Positions 46,701 through 58,899 of a DNA stretch of 64,000 bases are shown piece by piece. Origin of the DNA: Phocoena phocoena (taxonomy: Eukaryota > Chordata > Mammalia > Artiodactyla > Phocoenidae); contig NC_089226.1 of NCBI RefSeq assembly GCF_963924675.1, positions 50,733,124 through 50,797,123 on the forward strand, read 5' to 3'. The notes under the pieces are model-generated. The model made no database searches, was not told the origin of the DNA, and saw only the letters and a program-made list of their open reading frames with translations. The first letter of the stretch is position 1, and the number at the start of each line of letters is the position of its first letter. The translations under genes and the position numbers were made by a program.

Positions 46701-49700
46701 TCTGTGACCTTACTAAGCTTGCTTATTTGTTTTAGTAGGATTTTGAATTTTGGTAGATCCCCTAGGATCTTTTGCATATGAGATTATTTTAGCAGTGAAT
46801 GAAGGCATTTTACTTATCCCTTTCCAATCTTAGTGTTTTTGATTGGCTTTTTGCAGTGACTAGACCCTCTGGAAAAATGTTTAATTGAAATGGTAAAAAC
46901 AGACATCCTTGCCCTGTTCCTGATCTTAGAGAGAAAACAATCAGTCAGTTACTACCAAGTATGAAAGTAGCTGTAGGTTCTTGACCTTTTCAAAGAATCA
47001 GTTTTTGCTTTCATTAATTTTCTCTAATGTTTTTCTGGTTTATATTTTATTAATATCCCCTGTTGTTATTATGTCTAATAATAATTTCTAAATTATTTTT
47101 AATAATAATTTCCACTCATTATATTTCCACCCTTATTATTTTTTTCCTTCAACTTACTTTGAGATTGATTTGCTCTATTTTTCTAGCTTCTTGAAGTAAA
47201 AGTTTAGAATACTGATTTAGATCTTTATTCTTTTCTAATATTGGTTTAAATCTATACATTTCCCTCTAAGCCTTGCTTAAAGCTTTAGCTGCATCCTACA
47301 CATTTTGAATGTTGTGGTTTTTTTATTTAGTTCAGTTTTATTTTTTAGAAACTTTCCTTGTGATATCTTCTTGAACTCTTGCATTATTTAGAAGCATGTT
47401 GTTCAATTTCCAAATATTTGGGAATTTCCTGCATTTCTTTCTGTCATTGATTTCTATGTCAATTCTATTGTAGTTTGAGAACGTTTTTATTCTTTTCTGA
47501 TATTAATCTTTTTAAAGGTACAGAGAATATAACTTAACATATGGTTTATTCTGGAGAATAGTACACGTGTGCTTGGAAATAATGTGTATTCTGCTATTGT
47601 TGGGTATAGTGTTATATATAAACATTTTTCAGGTAAAGTTAGCTGTTTTTATTTTTTCCTGTTTGTTTTGTTTCCAATCTTCTCTGTTCTTTCTGATCTG
47701 TATATTCTTTTTCTATCAGTTAGTAAGAAAGGAGTATTAAATCTCCAATTATAATGAGCAAATTGTCTATTTTTCCTTTAAATTCAGTTAGTTTTTGTTT
47801 TGTGTATTTTGAGCCCTGTTATTGGGTGCATACTTGTTTATATTTGTTGTATCTTCCTGGTATATTTACCTTTCATCATTATGAAACATTCTTGTTTGTC
47901 TTTAGTAACACTTCCTGTCTTAAAATCTTTTATATTTAGATAGCTACTCCAGCTCTCTTTTGATTGCTGCTTTTGTGATGTATCTTTTTTATCATCATAT
48001 TTTCAATCTACTGTGTGTTTAATCCTGAAGGTTGTCTCATACTCAAGTGTGTTTTGTTTAGAGTGTTGTGACTTCCTTGTTCTATCTAAAAATGTCTACC
48101 TTTTACCCATATATAACATAATAACTGTTATGTTTGGACTTACACCTTCCTTTTGCTCTGTTTTCCATATATCTCATATATATATTTTTTTTGAAGAGGT
48201 GGGTTTCTCTGGTCTTCTTTTTGCCTTTTTTGTCTTAAATCAGTATTTTTAATATGGCCTTTTAATTTTTCTGTTGAATTTTTAACTATCTTATGAAATA
48301 TATAATCATTGATATAGGTATTAAAATATGCATATTATAACTTTTCACATTCTACTTCAAGTTAATACTGGTTTGATTCTGATAAAAATATAGCTACATT
48401 GCTCACATAAGCTCTATTTGCTTTTTTCCCTTTATACTGTTTCACATATATTTCATCTATATGTTATAAACCCAAGTATAGAATTTTATAATTATATTTT
48501 TAAAGGAATTTAAGAAATGAGAAAAGTATCTAAATGTATTTTATATTTATCATTTCCACTGTTCTCCGTTCTAATTATTATAGTATTGTTAGTGGATTGG
48601 TTGACAGTGTTTCCCGCCCAGCATTTTGTATGCCATTCTGCTGTCTCTGGCTTCCATTATTTTGATGAGAATTCTGCCATTAATTATATTGTTATTCATG
48701 TTTTATATGATAAATCATTTTCTTTTTGCTATTTTCAAGATTTTTCTCTTCATCTTTCTTTTTCCAGCCTTTTGATTATGATGATTTTAAGTGTAAATCT
48801 GTTTGTAATTATCTTAGTTTGGCATTTGTTGAGCTTTTTGGATGTATAGATTAATATTTTAAATCACATTTGGGAATGTTTTGGCCACAATACTTCTAAT
48901 ATTTACTTTGAACTTTTTTCTTCTTCCTTTTCTATTGGTATGTGATTACATATTTATTGGTATACTTGACATTGCCTCACAGATCCCTGAGGCTATGTTC
49001 ATTTTTATTCAATATATTTTTCTTCCTTTCTTTAGACTGGATAATATACTGGACTGTCTTCAAGTTGATTGATATTTTCTTCTGCTATATGAAATCTTCT
49101 TTTGAGCTCATTCGGTGAGTTTTTATATTGGTGTTTATACTTTTTAACATAAAATTTTTATTTGATACTTTTTTATAGTTATATTTCTCCATTGACATTA
49201 ATATTTTATCGAGTCCTTGTCATATTTCCTTTAGTTCTTTGAACCTATTAGAATAGCTATTTTGAAGTCATTGTCTGATGAATCCAACCTCTTGGCCCAC
49301 TGACAGATTTATTGGCTACATTTTTCCCTGGGTATAGATTACATTTTCCTTTTTCTTTTTAACTTCAGTTTTGTTTTTTGTATGTTTCATAATTTTTTAA
49401 ATTAAATATTGGACACCGATAAGATGTATTGTAGTAAATCTAGATTCTGTTTTATTTTTATAAGTTGGTTTTTTTGTTGTTGTTTTGTTATTCAGTCCTC
49501 TCTGTACTTATACTGAAGAATCATCTGTGGCTGCTGATGTTTATACAGAATTGTTATTATTTTTTAGCCTTACTTCCAAGGGATCACCCTGGTGTCTATA
49601 TAACTTAACAGTAAGCCAAGTAAAGTGCTTTCAAACATCTCAAAAATTCAAAGATTTTAAGGCTTCTGCCCTCTGCTAAATGATCTGTGTTGATTGGAAA

Positions 49701-50120
49701 ACATAATAAAAGTTGCAGTCAGTTTCTAAGTTTCTCCCTTAGCTTTTACTTCTCAATGAGCTCTTTTTGGGTGTCTCTGAAATACACTTTGTTTCCCAGT
49801 CAGCCAGTATCTATGGAGAGCTTCAGCAGCCGTTTTCTGGCTCTTTAATTTCCTGAATCTCTCTTAAATTTCTGGTTTATCCGTTGCTTGTCCCAACAAA
49901 ACCTGCAACATCAGGCTAGCAATGCTTGGGGTTGTTTGTTTTCTATGGAATTAATTGGTTTTAGAGCAAAGCAAGGGTTTCACACCCTCTTCCTTCCCCA
50001 AATCAAGTCTGCTCCCACCAGCAACAAAGTTACTGGTTTTTGTGTCCAGACTCCTCATGTGGTAAAAATGCAGTTCTCATCAACTGAATCCAGTGCAGGG
50101 TTGGAGAGTTAGGGAGTGGG
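43800..50120 (-). mobile_element. Nearly full-length ancient antisense L1
   Basis: From left to right the minus-strand element runs 3' UTR (43800-45000; 'taccataaaacatgcctatt', 'gtaaccattaccacaatcca'), ORF2 (about 45700-48100), ORF1 (about 48400-49300) and 5' UTR (to about 50120). Phrases such as 'tacatttccctctaagcctt' (about 47262) and 'atggtttattctggagaata' (about 47541) are recognisable antisense ORF2. It is L1M-age and heavily mutated, with no usable frame. An hAT element at 45224-45672 interrupts it. Confidence 0.75.
45224..45672. mobile_element. hAT-type element containing a sense L1 fragment
   Basis: The left end 'catgagtcaccaaactgtgg' and the right end 'tttacagaaaaagttttcca' belong to a common mammalian non-autonomous hAT-Charlie element. 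The 8-base flanks 'ctctaggg' (45216-45223) and 'ctctggag' (45673-45680) form a TSD with two changes. Inside, about 45315-45555 is a sense L1 ORF2 fragment ('gaactctcatactttccata', 'tttaccaattccacttccag'). The order of events is antisense L1, then hAT, then sense L1. Confidence 0.75.
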
Positions 50121-50329
50121 GAGAAAGAATAAGGACAGGAGTAGCTCCAGGCAAAATTATCATTAACTTCCGCTCACCTGTAGCTCTAGTAGTTTATAAA
50201 GAATAAATGCTTTTCAATCTTTTTCTGCCTTTGATTTATTTACAGTGTCCTGTTGTAGTTTATACTTAATGATATCATTGTCAAAATACTCATCCAAGAT
50301 CAAAACTTGTGAATTAATTTTGACTTTTT

Positions 50330-50680
50330 CCTCACATTTTTCATATTAAATTTGTTGCCAAATTCTGTTAATTCTTCTGCCATTGTTTCTCTTATATACA
50401 TAAACCTTTTTTCTCTACATTCTCACTATTGCTCCATTAATTTAGACTTCCATCTCTCCCCTTGATTACTGCAATGGTTTTCTAATTGGTCTTCAAAATT
50501 CTCCATCTCTAACCTTTACTTTATGCACTGGGAAATTTGAAGACCAAATTCCTAAGCGTAACTTTTTTCATTCTCCGTATCTGACCAAAGCCTAACTTTG
50601 TATCCTTGTCCCACATTTTATGCTATGCTAACAACTTCAACAATCAGACTGAAGTATTTGCTGCAGATATTTTCCCCTTC
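50330..50680 (+). mobile_element. LINE2 fragment
   Basis: 'gattactgcaatggttttct' and 'aattggtcttcaaaattctc' match LINE2 (gactactgcaatagcctcctaactggtctcc). The downstream part decays gradually. Confidence 0.6.
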
Positions 50681-52430
50681 ACCTGACAGGACCCTGCTCT
50701 TTCTTCTTCCTGTAACCTTCACAACATGGACAATTGCAAAGAGTCATTATCTCCTCTGAGTGTCCAACAAACTCATATTTGCTTTTCTTAAAGCAAATAT
50801 GAGTTTCATTTTTGTACTTTACATATTTTGCATTATATATACTGACAGTCTGCCTCCCACTTGGTGACAGATATCTTGTTGTAGCCATCTTTATACAATT
50901 AATGATGTCTAGGCACTTAAAAGGCATATGTCTTTGTAAGATAAGAAATGGCCATATTTTAGAGAAATAAGAAAAATTATACTGTCATGCATACTGAAGG
51001 AAAAAAGAATGGCTTTATATATTTTAAAAATAACTACCATCTGTCAGTTCTCAGGGGAACAATTCAACCTATTGACTATCTCCTTGACTTGTTTAATAAT
51101 TTATTAAAGTAGCTATTTTGTGTTGTTTAATCCTATTTCCAAAAAACGTGTATTCATAAAGGCTTATTTTAGATCTCTGTCACAGACTATGCAGGTTTTC
51201 AGGACTTTTGAAAGGTATGTGCCTAGGAAAAATATATATTTAATAAAAATCTTTCAACATTTTGGAATTGCCTTATGGAACTATTAAGTTGAATAATAAA
51301 GGATCATATTTTTATGTTTATGTTGAATACAAAATATTATTTTTTTACCTAAAGACTAAGATGGTTTATATAATTAACCTATTAATATTCTGAGAGTCTC
51401 CAAATGCACATTGTAATGCAAGATTTAATAAGCTTATATGTTCTTGTTTTTCTTCATATGGAACTGGAATTTAGAATACTTTTGAAAATAAGTTGCAGAT
51501 ATTGGCTCCAACTTCATCAAGTATATCATTAAAACCACATCTATTTTGTGAGTGATAGCCTTTTGAGAGGAAACATTGAATCAAACTTGCTAATTCAATA
51601 AAAAGCTTGCTTTCCTTTAAGAGGTTATGATAGATACAGAAAAAAATGAGATAATTAATTCTTCTTGAATAAGTGCCATTTGTTAGACAGACATCTCTGA
51701 AGCATGTGGAATTTTGTTTCAATTTGTTTCCTCTTTATCATTAGTTTTCAAAAGTTCTTCCTGATCCAAAATAGCCCTTTACTGAATTACAAATGACTGC
51801 CATGAGCAATAGAAAATTTTTATTCAGAAGGCTTAGGAAAAATCAAAACCTGCCATGATAAAATTTATAAGTTGTTAGGCTTTTTACATAGCTGTAAAAG
51901 TTGTCATTTATTAAAAAAAAATCCTATGAAATATATCTGGATACAAGGGCTAACTGTGGTGCCTCGCAGGCCATATGATAGTACTATGAGATTTTGTCAC
52001 AGGAGCCAACTCGGCATAGCCAGCTTTCTAACTGAGGTCTTCTATGCATTATTACTGCTAATGGTAGAAAAGACAGCATTTTCAGCCATCTGAGCTCAAA
52101 GCTTAGATGGTAAAACCAGAATTATGCATTCTTTAATCTTCTCTCTCTAATAAAACTCCTTGGTGTAAGAGTTATTCTCACCCTACCCCCAGTGCAGCAC
52201 TGCTACATATTACTATTTCCAAGGTTTTAATGCCTTCTCACTCAAATCTCATGTATTACTCGTACTTATCCTGAGGGGACAACGTAAGAGGGAATATTTA
52301 CAATATTTATTAACTGAAAGTGTTTATTATAAATCTAGAATGTATAAAGTACTTTTATAGACATGGAGGTATGATAGTAAAATAGGCAAAAATCTCTGTC
52401 TTCACAGGTTTAACACAACTCGTATTTTTC
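50680..52430. other. Unique non-coding sequence with a perfect hairpin
   Basis: Apart from the 38-base hairpin at 50769-50806 no element is recognised. An 83-codon minus-strand open frame around 51471-51722 lacks an ATG at its start and any recognised similarity, so it is not called. Confidence 0.45.
50769..50806. repeat. Perfect 17-bp inverted repeat with 4-base loop
   Basis: 'aaactcatatttgcttt' (50769-50785) is exactly complementary to 'aaagcaaatatgagttt' (50790-50806), separated only by 'tctt'. The arms are perfect. No known hairpin element fits. The neighbouring sequence is neither AT-repeat nor microsatellite, so chance is unlikely. Confidence 0.97.
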
Positions 52431-52439
52431 TATTTCTCT

Positions 52440-53560
52440 TTTCAGTCCTATCAGATTTTGCCTCAGGTATTTTGACACTATTATTAGATGCATACAACAC
52501 ATTTAGGATAATTTGGTCTTTTTGGAAAATTGACTCCTTTATCATTGTGTAATGTCCCTTTTTATTCCTGATAATTTTCCTTGTTCTGAATTCTGCTTTG
52601 TGCTAAATTAATATTGCTGCTCCAGCTTTCTTTTGATTAGTGTTAGCATTTCTTCATGCCTTTACTTTAACCTATCAGAAATTTTATATTTAAAGTGAGT
52701 TTCTTGTGGATGAAATATAATTGATATTGTCCCATAGTTCTTGGATGTTAATTTATAAAAGTTCTTTTTTCTATTTGCATATTAGTTTGAGAAGTTTCTG
52801 TTGACCTGTCTTCAAGCTCACTGGTTTTTTTCCTTGGCCGTGTTCAGTCTACTGATGAACCTGTCAAAAACATTCTTCACTTTTGCCAGCTGTTTTTTTC
52901 CCCTTAGAAATTGCATCTCTTTGCTTATATTATCCATCTGTTCTTTCATACATATAGTTTACTTTTTCCATTAGAGTCCTTAACTTATTCAATCATAGTT
53001 ATTTAAAAATTCTTTGATAATTCCAACGTCTGTCTCATATCTAAGTCATCTTCTAATACATGTTTTGTCACTTCTGACTTTGTTTTTTCTGTCCTTTTCA
53101 CTTGCCTTGAAATTTTTGTTGACAGGCAGACATGTTGAATTGTCTAATAGGAATTGAGGTAAATAGGCTTCACTGTGAGGATTTTGTTAATCTGGTCAGG
53201 AGTTGGACTGTGTTTGTTGCACCTGAAGTACCAGAGTCTTCAAATTCCTTTAGTGTCTGTTTTTGTTTCCCCTCTTGGCTTTGGGACTTTTTTTTACATG
53301 CTGCTCCCCAGAAAGCTGTGTCTTTCACCTCTTTAAGCTGTAACCCATTATTTTTGAAGGGCTTGTTGGTGTATTGGTAGGGATGGAGGGAGGGGAGAAC
53401 ATTCTGTAATGTTCTGATTAATTCTTAAGTTTTTAATGGACCTGTGTCTTGGAGTCTTGGCTTTCACAAGGGTTTCTATCATTCCTGCAGTGGTTCAGCT
53501 TTTTCCCTTCCCCCTAACACCTTCCCTAGCTCCTGAATTTCCAATCTATCTTTTTTGAAA
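52440..53560 (-). mobile_element. Old antisense L1, ORF2 start to 5' UTR
   Basis: 'aatgtccctttttattcctg' is antisense ORF2, 'cttcaagctcactggttttt' antisense ORF1, and 'ttgttgacaggcagacatgt' with 'aattgaggtaaataggcttc' the antisense 5' UTR. It is a separate L1M copy with no frame. Confidence 0.65.
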
Positions 53561-54110
53561 CAAAGACATACCTTCTGATGAGGCTGTCTTTCTAGGGAAA
53601 ACAATGTGATATAACACTAGGGACAAGGAGATGGAAATATTTTGATATATGATGTTAAAGGACAAACTTTTTCATTACCAAACAAATTTGTTTTAAATAA
53701 ATAATTTTGTATCTAGACAGCTGACAGTCTCACCTGTAATGCCCCTCTACCGAAGCCTCTCCTATTTGGATTAAACATTTATTTACATAAAGGAATCATT
53801 TGGCTTCATTTTGTCTCTCCCATTATCGTTCTTCTCTAATTTATAAAACATGCTTCCATTACTTATACGGGAGTTAGGTGTTAGGAGAACCTTGATGAGA
53901 GGAGAAGCCTCCAGAATATTAAGAACCAACAGAAAGACCTTCCAGTGAATCCTGAAAACAGTGCTTGTTGGACTGGTGATGGGCCCTGATGATTCTACAG
54001 CAGGAATTTTATCCCCTGCTCTGAGACTAAGGAAACTGTTGCTTTACCTCCAAGATAGACAGTAGTGTGGTATTCAAGCTGGCAAGCATCTCAGATTACA
54101 CTGTCTAAAT
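53560..54110. other. Unique non-coding sequence
   Basis: Nothing recognised. Confidence 0.4.
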
Positions 54111-54205
54111 CTCGTCATTTTATAAATAAGGAAACAGGTTTAAAGAGGCTAAGTGACTGGCGTAACTAAAGATGAGAACTAGAGCAACAATTAAATCTCC
54201 TGGAT
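54110..54205 (-). mobile_element. MIR SINE, antisense
   Basis: 'cattttataaataaggaaac' and 'agaggctaagtgactggcgt' are the antisense MIR core. Confidence 0.7.
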
Positions 54206-54374
54206 AAATGATCAAATATTTACTGGGTATTGGGCATTGAACTAGGCACTAGGGTTTACAGAATTGAGTACGAAACTGAGGTTTGTCCCTTGAAGCTCAA
54301 GTTCTTGGGGGAGGAAAAATATAAATAGATGTTTACGATAAACTATGTGATGTATACTTTAAAATCATAGAGGC

Positions 54375-54595
54375 AGAAAGACAAATCAGAAGCTTAATTC
54401 TACTTCTTATTATCTCTGCCACTGTATGATCGTGACAAGTCACTTAGCCTCTGATATTAATTTTCTTGTCTGTTAAATGAGGGTAATATTACTCATCTTA
54501 GATTTGTTATGCTACTCAATGCAGTAATTCAGTTAAAAGTTCTTTAAAAACTGTAAAGTTTAATAAAATGTAAATGATTATTATTTCTATTCTTA
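54375..54595 (+). mobile_element. MIR SINE
   Basis: 'atctctgccactgtatgatc', 'gtgacaagtcacttagcctc' and 'tttcttgtctgttaaatgag' match MIR; the tail ends in 'attattatttctattc'. Confidence 0.8.
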
Positions 54596-54599
54596 TACT

Positions 54600-55330
54600 T
54601 ATTAATCAAACTGCAAACACACAATCATAACTATACTGCTTAATCTGGGTCCTACCCAATGTAGGAGCAGGTAGATATAAAAAGTGATGCTACACAATTT
54701 TTATATTTTTCTTTGGATGGTTCTATTAGAAGATTAATTGATAAAATTCAATCACAGTTAAAAGGGATCTTTTGCAAAATTTCTTCTTTCTTGTTAAATA
54801 ACTTAACAGAGAAATAGCTAATTCTCCTTTATTGAAAAATCAGCCTTTCATGCTCATCTTAATTAAATCTCATCATATTTCTGTGTGCTTTCTAAAGAAT
54901 GATTTTTAACAATTAGTAGTTTTTTAATAATAAAAATTCTTTTAAGGATAAGTGAATGTATCAAATCATGTGGCAGCCTAATAAATCTACATAATCTCTC
55001 CAAGGCAGGATTTAGATGTACCCATGGTGACAAGAGAGGTTCTGTTGTAAACTGGCTTCAGGAAATTATGAAATATAGCAAAATAGGAGCCTATCAAAGT
55101 GTAAGAGGAAAAAAGAGACCATGGGACAGATACAGGGAATGGTTAAGGAAACAATGTGTTTACTTCAGATTACGTCATGATTTACAATAATGGCTTTTAT
55201 ACAGCTATATTATATAATAATAGGCTCATTGTTCTCAAATATGATTTGCAGATGTGCTGTGGAGCAAGAACTTTCATTCAGAAGGGCAAGAGCAAGCATC
55301 TGTTTCATCCAAGGATTTATAGACTATCTC
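54600..55330. other. Unique AT-rich non-coding sequence
   Basis: No repeat recognised. Positions 54680-55050 are free of repeats and very AT-rich with several TAAT/ATTA cores; conservation cannot be judged from one genome. Confidence 0.4.
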
Positions 55331-55485
55331 ATCTGAGTTTAGAAAATAGGAATTACCATCTCAGTTTACAGACGAGAAAACTAAGCCTTAGAGGGATTTT
55401 AGATAGTTGCTCATGGTCACATTGCTTCTAAGTAGCTCTGGGATTCAAATTCAAATTTATCCAAAGCTAGAGTCTTCTACTACCC
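55330..55485 (-). mobile_element. MIR SINE, antisense
   Basis: 'ccatctcagtttacagacga' and 'gaaaactaagccttagaggg' are antisense MIR. Confidence 0.75.
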
Positions 55486-55489
55486 CCAT

Positions 55490-56000
55490 TACTTTCCTTA
55501 TGATAAACAATATGATAAACCTAGTTGTAAGAATAGATGTTTCATTTAATTAGTGCTTTAATTAGTGGTGTTTATGATTAAGATCAGTATTTCCAAGGAT
55601 GACTATGTTCTTTCCAATGAAGAGCTTGGTCACTTCTTGGCAAGTGTTATTATTTTTCAGCTAACACAATTTAATACAACCAACATTTTTATGAAAAGCA
55701 GTATTCTAACTGATATAGACAAGATGATCTTTCAGAGATAAATGAGACATTTTAAGAACTTCAATATATTATTTTTATTAAAATAACAAAATATTTTCTC
55801 ATGATAAAAATATTTCCCTTGATTTCTAGAAAAATCAAGGAATTCTACCAGCCTTCATTCTATATACTATGTGGCTTTATGAAGAGACCAATTCATGACA
55901 TCAACACAAATATCTGGACTTACAGTAGGACACATCTTTCTAGCCAATCTCAGGATTCTCACCCATTCATAAAAAAGCTTTGATATATTATAAGAAAAAT
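55490..56000. other. Unique non-coding sequence
   Basis: Nothing recognised; AT-rich. Confidence 0.4.
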
Positions 56001-56160
56001 CATTAAACTCAGAATCAGAATTCCAGGTGCTGGGTCCAGCTCTGTCACTTCCATTTTTCTTGCAAAAAAAAGGTTTTTTTCCTCTTTCTGGACCTCACTG
56101 TCCTCATATGAAAACTGAGGGACCAAGATGCCATTATTTCTGAAGTGTTTTTTGGCTCTG
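56000..56160 (+). mobile_element. MIR-like SINE fragment
   Basis: 'ggtccagctctgtcacttcc' and 'tggacctcactgtcctcata' follow MIR order with an A/T-run inserted in the middle. Confidence 0.55.
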
Positions 56161-56454
56161 ATATCTTAAGAGTAACAAAAAACAAACAAAAATAAAAACC
56201 CACAAAACTTCTGTGAAGATAGTAAGGTGGGTAAATTCATGCCCAAACTAAGCTTTTTCCTATGGCATGCTTAGGCATATTAAAAAATGAGATACATGAT
56301 ATAAAACAAGAACAAAACAGAGCAACAGTAAAAACAAAATCTTCCAAACAGATCAGATTTAGAATTCAGGGTAGATTGGAGGACTTTATAAAGTATAATT
56401 AGACCAAGGGTTGCAAGTATGCAAATATTGTTATGTCTATATTAATAGCTAGTT

Positions 56455-57080
56455 ATGTTACCAAACCAAACTTGCGTCTGCTTACCCACAGGCAGGAAAG
56501 CTAACCTACCAACAGCAGGTTGTGGTGAAGGAAAGTGCAGTGTTTATTGCAGGGTGCCAAGCAAGGAGTCTAGGCAGCTAGTGCTTAAAAGGTCCAAACT
56601 CCCCAGTGGCTTTCAGGAAAGAGTTTATAAAGACAGGGTGAGGGAGAGGGTTGTGGGGTGTGTGAGCAGTTCACAGACATTCTTCTGATTGGTTAGTGGT
56701 GAGGTAATCCAGAGTCAACATCATCAACCTTCTGGCTCCAACCAGTCTGTGGTCTACATTCCTGTGGTCAGCATACAGTTAACTTCTTACACCTGGTGGG
56801 GATTTTAGTATCTGCAAACAGCTCAAAGGACATGGCTCAGAATATTATCTATAGCCCTTGAGGAGGAACTACAGGTTCTTGACTTTGTTTAATGGCCAAA
56901 CTATTATTATTTTGTCTTGATTGTTTTCTTTTGTTTCCGCATTTTCTCACTTCTTTGGTTACATTTATTCTTTGGAACTCAGGGAAGGCCTAGAAGGCTA
57001 AAGTTTTTTAAAACAAGAATCAGGTAGAGGCCATGTAGGTGGGTGATCTGTCCTGGGAAGGCACCATGGGGTCCTGCTCT
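56455..57080. mobile_element. LTR-like repeat of unassigned family
   Basis: The segment is distinct in composition from its neighbours and carries an inverted CCAAT motif ('ctgattggttagtggtgagg') with promoter-like spacing. It also has phrases ('ggtcagcatacagttaactt', 'cagaatattatctatagccc') that look like a multicopy retroviral LTR. I cannot name the family and see no TSD or internal region. Confidence 0.35.
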
Positions 57081-57408
57081 GTTAGAGTTACACTTACACT
57101 TTCCAATGTGTGTGTGTATGTGTGTACACTTTGACTAACTTGTCATGAAAACAGCTGTGTTCCTAATTAATTAAAAAGGAGGAAAGACTAGCAAAACCTA
57201 GTTCTTTCATATGTAGCATAATATCATTTAGTCTCAACTAAGTTGAGTCCTCACCTTAGTGTGGTTTACTTATTTTCACTGTTTTTAGATATCTTACATA
57301 GTTAAGGGCTTTTTTGTGGCAAATGATTATAATAAGACCTGTCCCTTATAATCTGACACTTAACAGACATGGCATTGGATCGTCACCTGGGAAATTATGT
57401 AAATACTA

Positions 57409-57590
57409 GAAGAAGGAAGGCTGGGAGGGATGAGGGGGATGAAGAAAGGAAGAAAAAAACCCAAATATACAGGAACAGAAGATAGAAGCGTTCAGAAAAA
57501 GGAGAAAAATTAAGAAAGGTTGGAAGGAGAAAGGAGAGACAAAAAAAAAAAGAAGGGAAAGAAGGAGAATGAAGAAAGGAGAAAGAAGCA
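57409..57590 (+). repeat. Purine-rich tract
   Basis: About 180 bases are dominated by A and G on the plus strand with few pyrimidine interruptions, including 'gaaaggagagac' and an A11 run. Such tracts can form triplex (H-DNA) where mirror symmetry exists. Confidence 0.85.
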
Positions 57591-57711
57591 TTATTTGGCA
57601 GAAAAGTATAAGTCTAATCCAAAAGCAAAAATGTCAATACCTAGAAACCTATACATCCCAGCCAAATGCCTATTTCTACCAAGTTCCTGTGAATAAAGGA
57701 GACTACAGGCT

Positions 57712-57830
57712 AAAGGGGTTAATATCCAAAATATATAAAGAGCTTCTACAACTCAATAGCAAAAAAACACAAATAACCCAGTTAAAAAATGGACAATGAA
57801 CTTGAGTAGAACTTTCTCCAAAGAAAACGT
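57712..57830 (+). mobile_element. Old sense L1 ORF2 fragment
   Basis: 'ggttaatatccaaaatatat', 'cttctacaactcaatagcaa' and 'gaactttctccaaagaaaac' match the ORF2 C-terminal region seen in better form at about 23720-23830. Confidence 0.8.
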
Positions 57831-58801
57831 ACCTACAGAGAAAATATTGCTTTGAAAAAGTTAATTTTCTCCTCCAATTCTCACAGAGAAGCACACTCAG
57901 AGAAAACATAGGAAATCTTTAAAATTTTGTCTTAATTTGGTTATTAACCCAGCCATTCCAACTATCAAGGCTGGGGTCCACTATCTGAGACCTTTACATT
58001 TATCCAGAAATTTGTCCCATCAAAGAAAGTTGTGATATGTGCGATTAAATATCTAATATCTTGGAAGCAAAATCCCTCACTCATAAAAGTTTGCTTTCTT
58101 TCTCTAAAGAGACTCTTCTGAAACAATTCTGTATTCTTTCAATCAGATATATAACATGCACAGGGAGAAAGGCCAATTTTCCCATTATATCTTAGGTGAT
58201 TTTTAAAAAAATCATTGACACGAGATTGATATAGGTAAAAGTAAAAACAAAACGAACAGACAAAAAGCTTTCTTCCAAAGTTCATGCAATAATTTATCCA
58301 TTGAAATATAGTACTTTTAGCTTCTGGTGTTGGGCAAATAACTAAGTGGAATAAGTCTGCAACAGCTTATCTGTCACACAGATCATGACTAAAACTCTGC
58401 ACAAAACATAAAAGTCCGAAGACTGTGAGAAATTAACAATATCAGCCAGATTGAGAAGGGATGCTAAATCTTGAAGAATGGCATATTATAGGAGTAAGTT
58501 TCCTTATTTTAAAAAAATTGCTTGTCTCCTGTCTTTGGCAAGAGGATGGCCCAAGCATAGAAATGCATTGCAGCAAGAAGGTCAGCAAATACCCCTAGAG
58601 AAATTCTGCCTTTCTGGCTAGGGTATCTAGGAAAAGGGGACCCTAAGCCAGATTGTAAAGAAAATCCCATTATTACTGTTTAATTTTCTTTCTTTCTGCC
58701 TTTTTTTGGGTCTTCTTCAGCTCTGTCCATGAAAAAGGGGGAAAAGGTACTCTGTGGTACAAATCATGGAGAAACTCTGTTTTTTCTTCATTAGTTGAGA
58801 A

Positions 58802-58845
58802 AATGGGGTCCTTGTTTCAGACCAATGGGGTCCTTGGTTCAGAGA
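58802..58845. repeat. Imperfect 22-bp tandem duplication
   Basis: Two adjacent 22-base units begin 'aatggggtccttg' (58802-58823 and 58824-58845) and differ at three positions. Confidence 0.85.
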
Positions 58846-58899
58846 GAATGAGGGGGAAATATTGGAGGTGAGAAGGCTTAAGAAATGGATTCCCTGATC

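Noticed and set aside
50769..50806. Novel microRNA precursor
   Set aside because: A 17-bp stem and 38-base total are too short for a standard precursor, and nothing suggests expression. Kept only as a structural finding.
51471..51722. 83-codon minus-strand open frame in unique sequence
   Set aside because: It begins at a TTG rather than ATG, has no recognised domain and no exon signals. Chance frames of this size are common in 64 kb.
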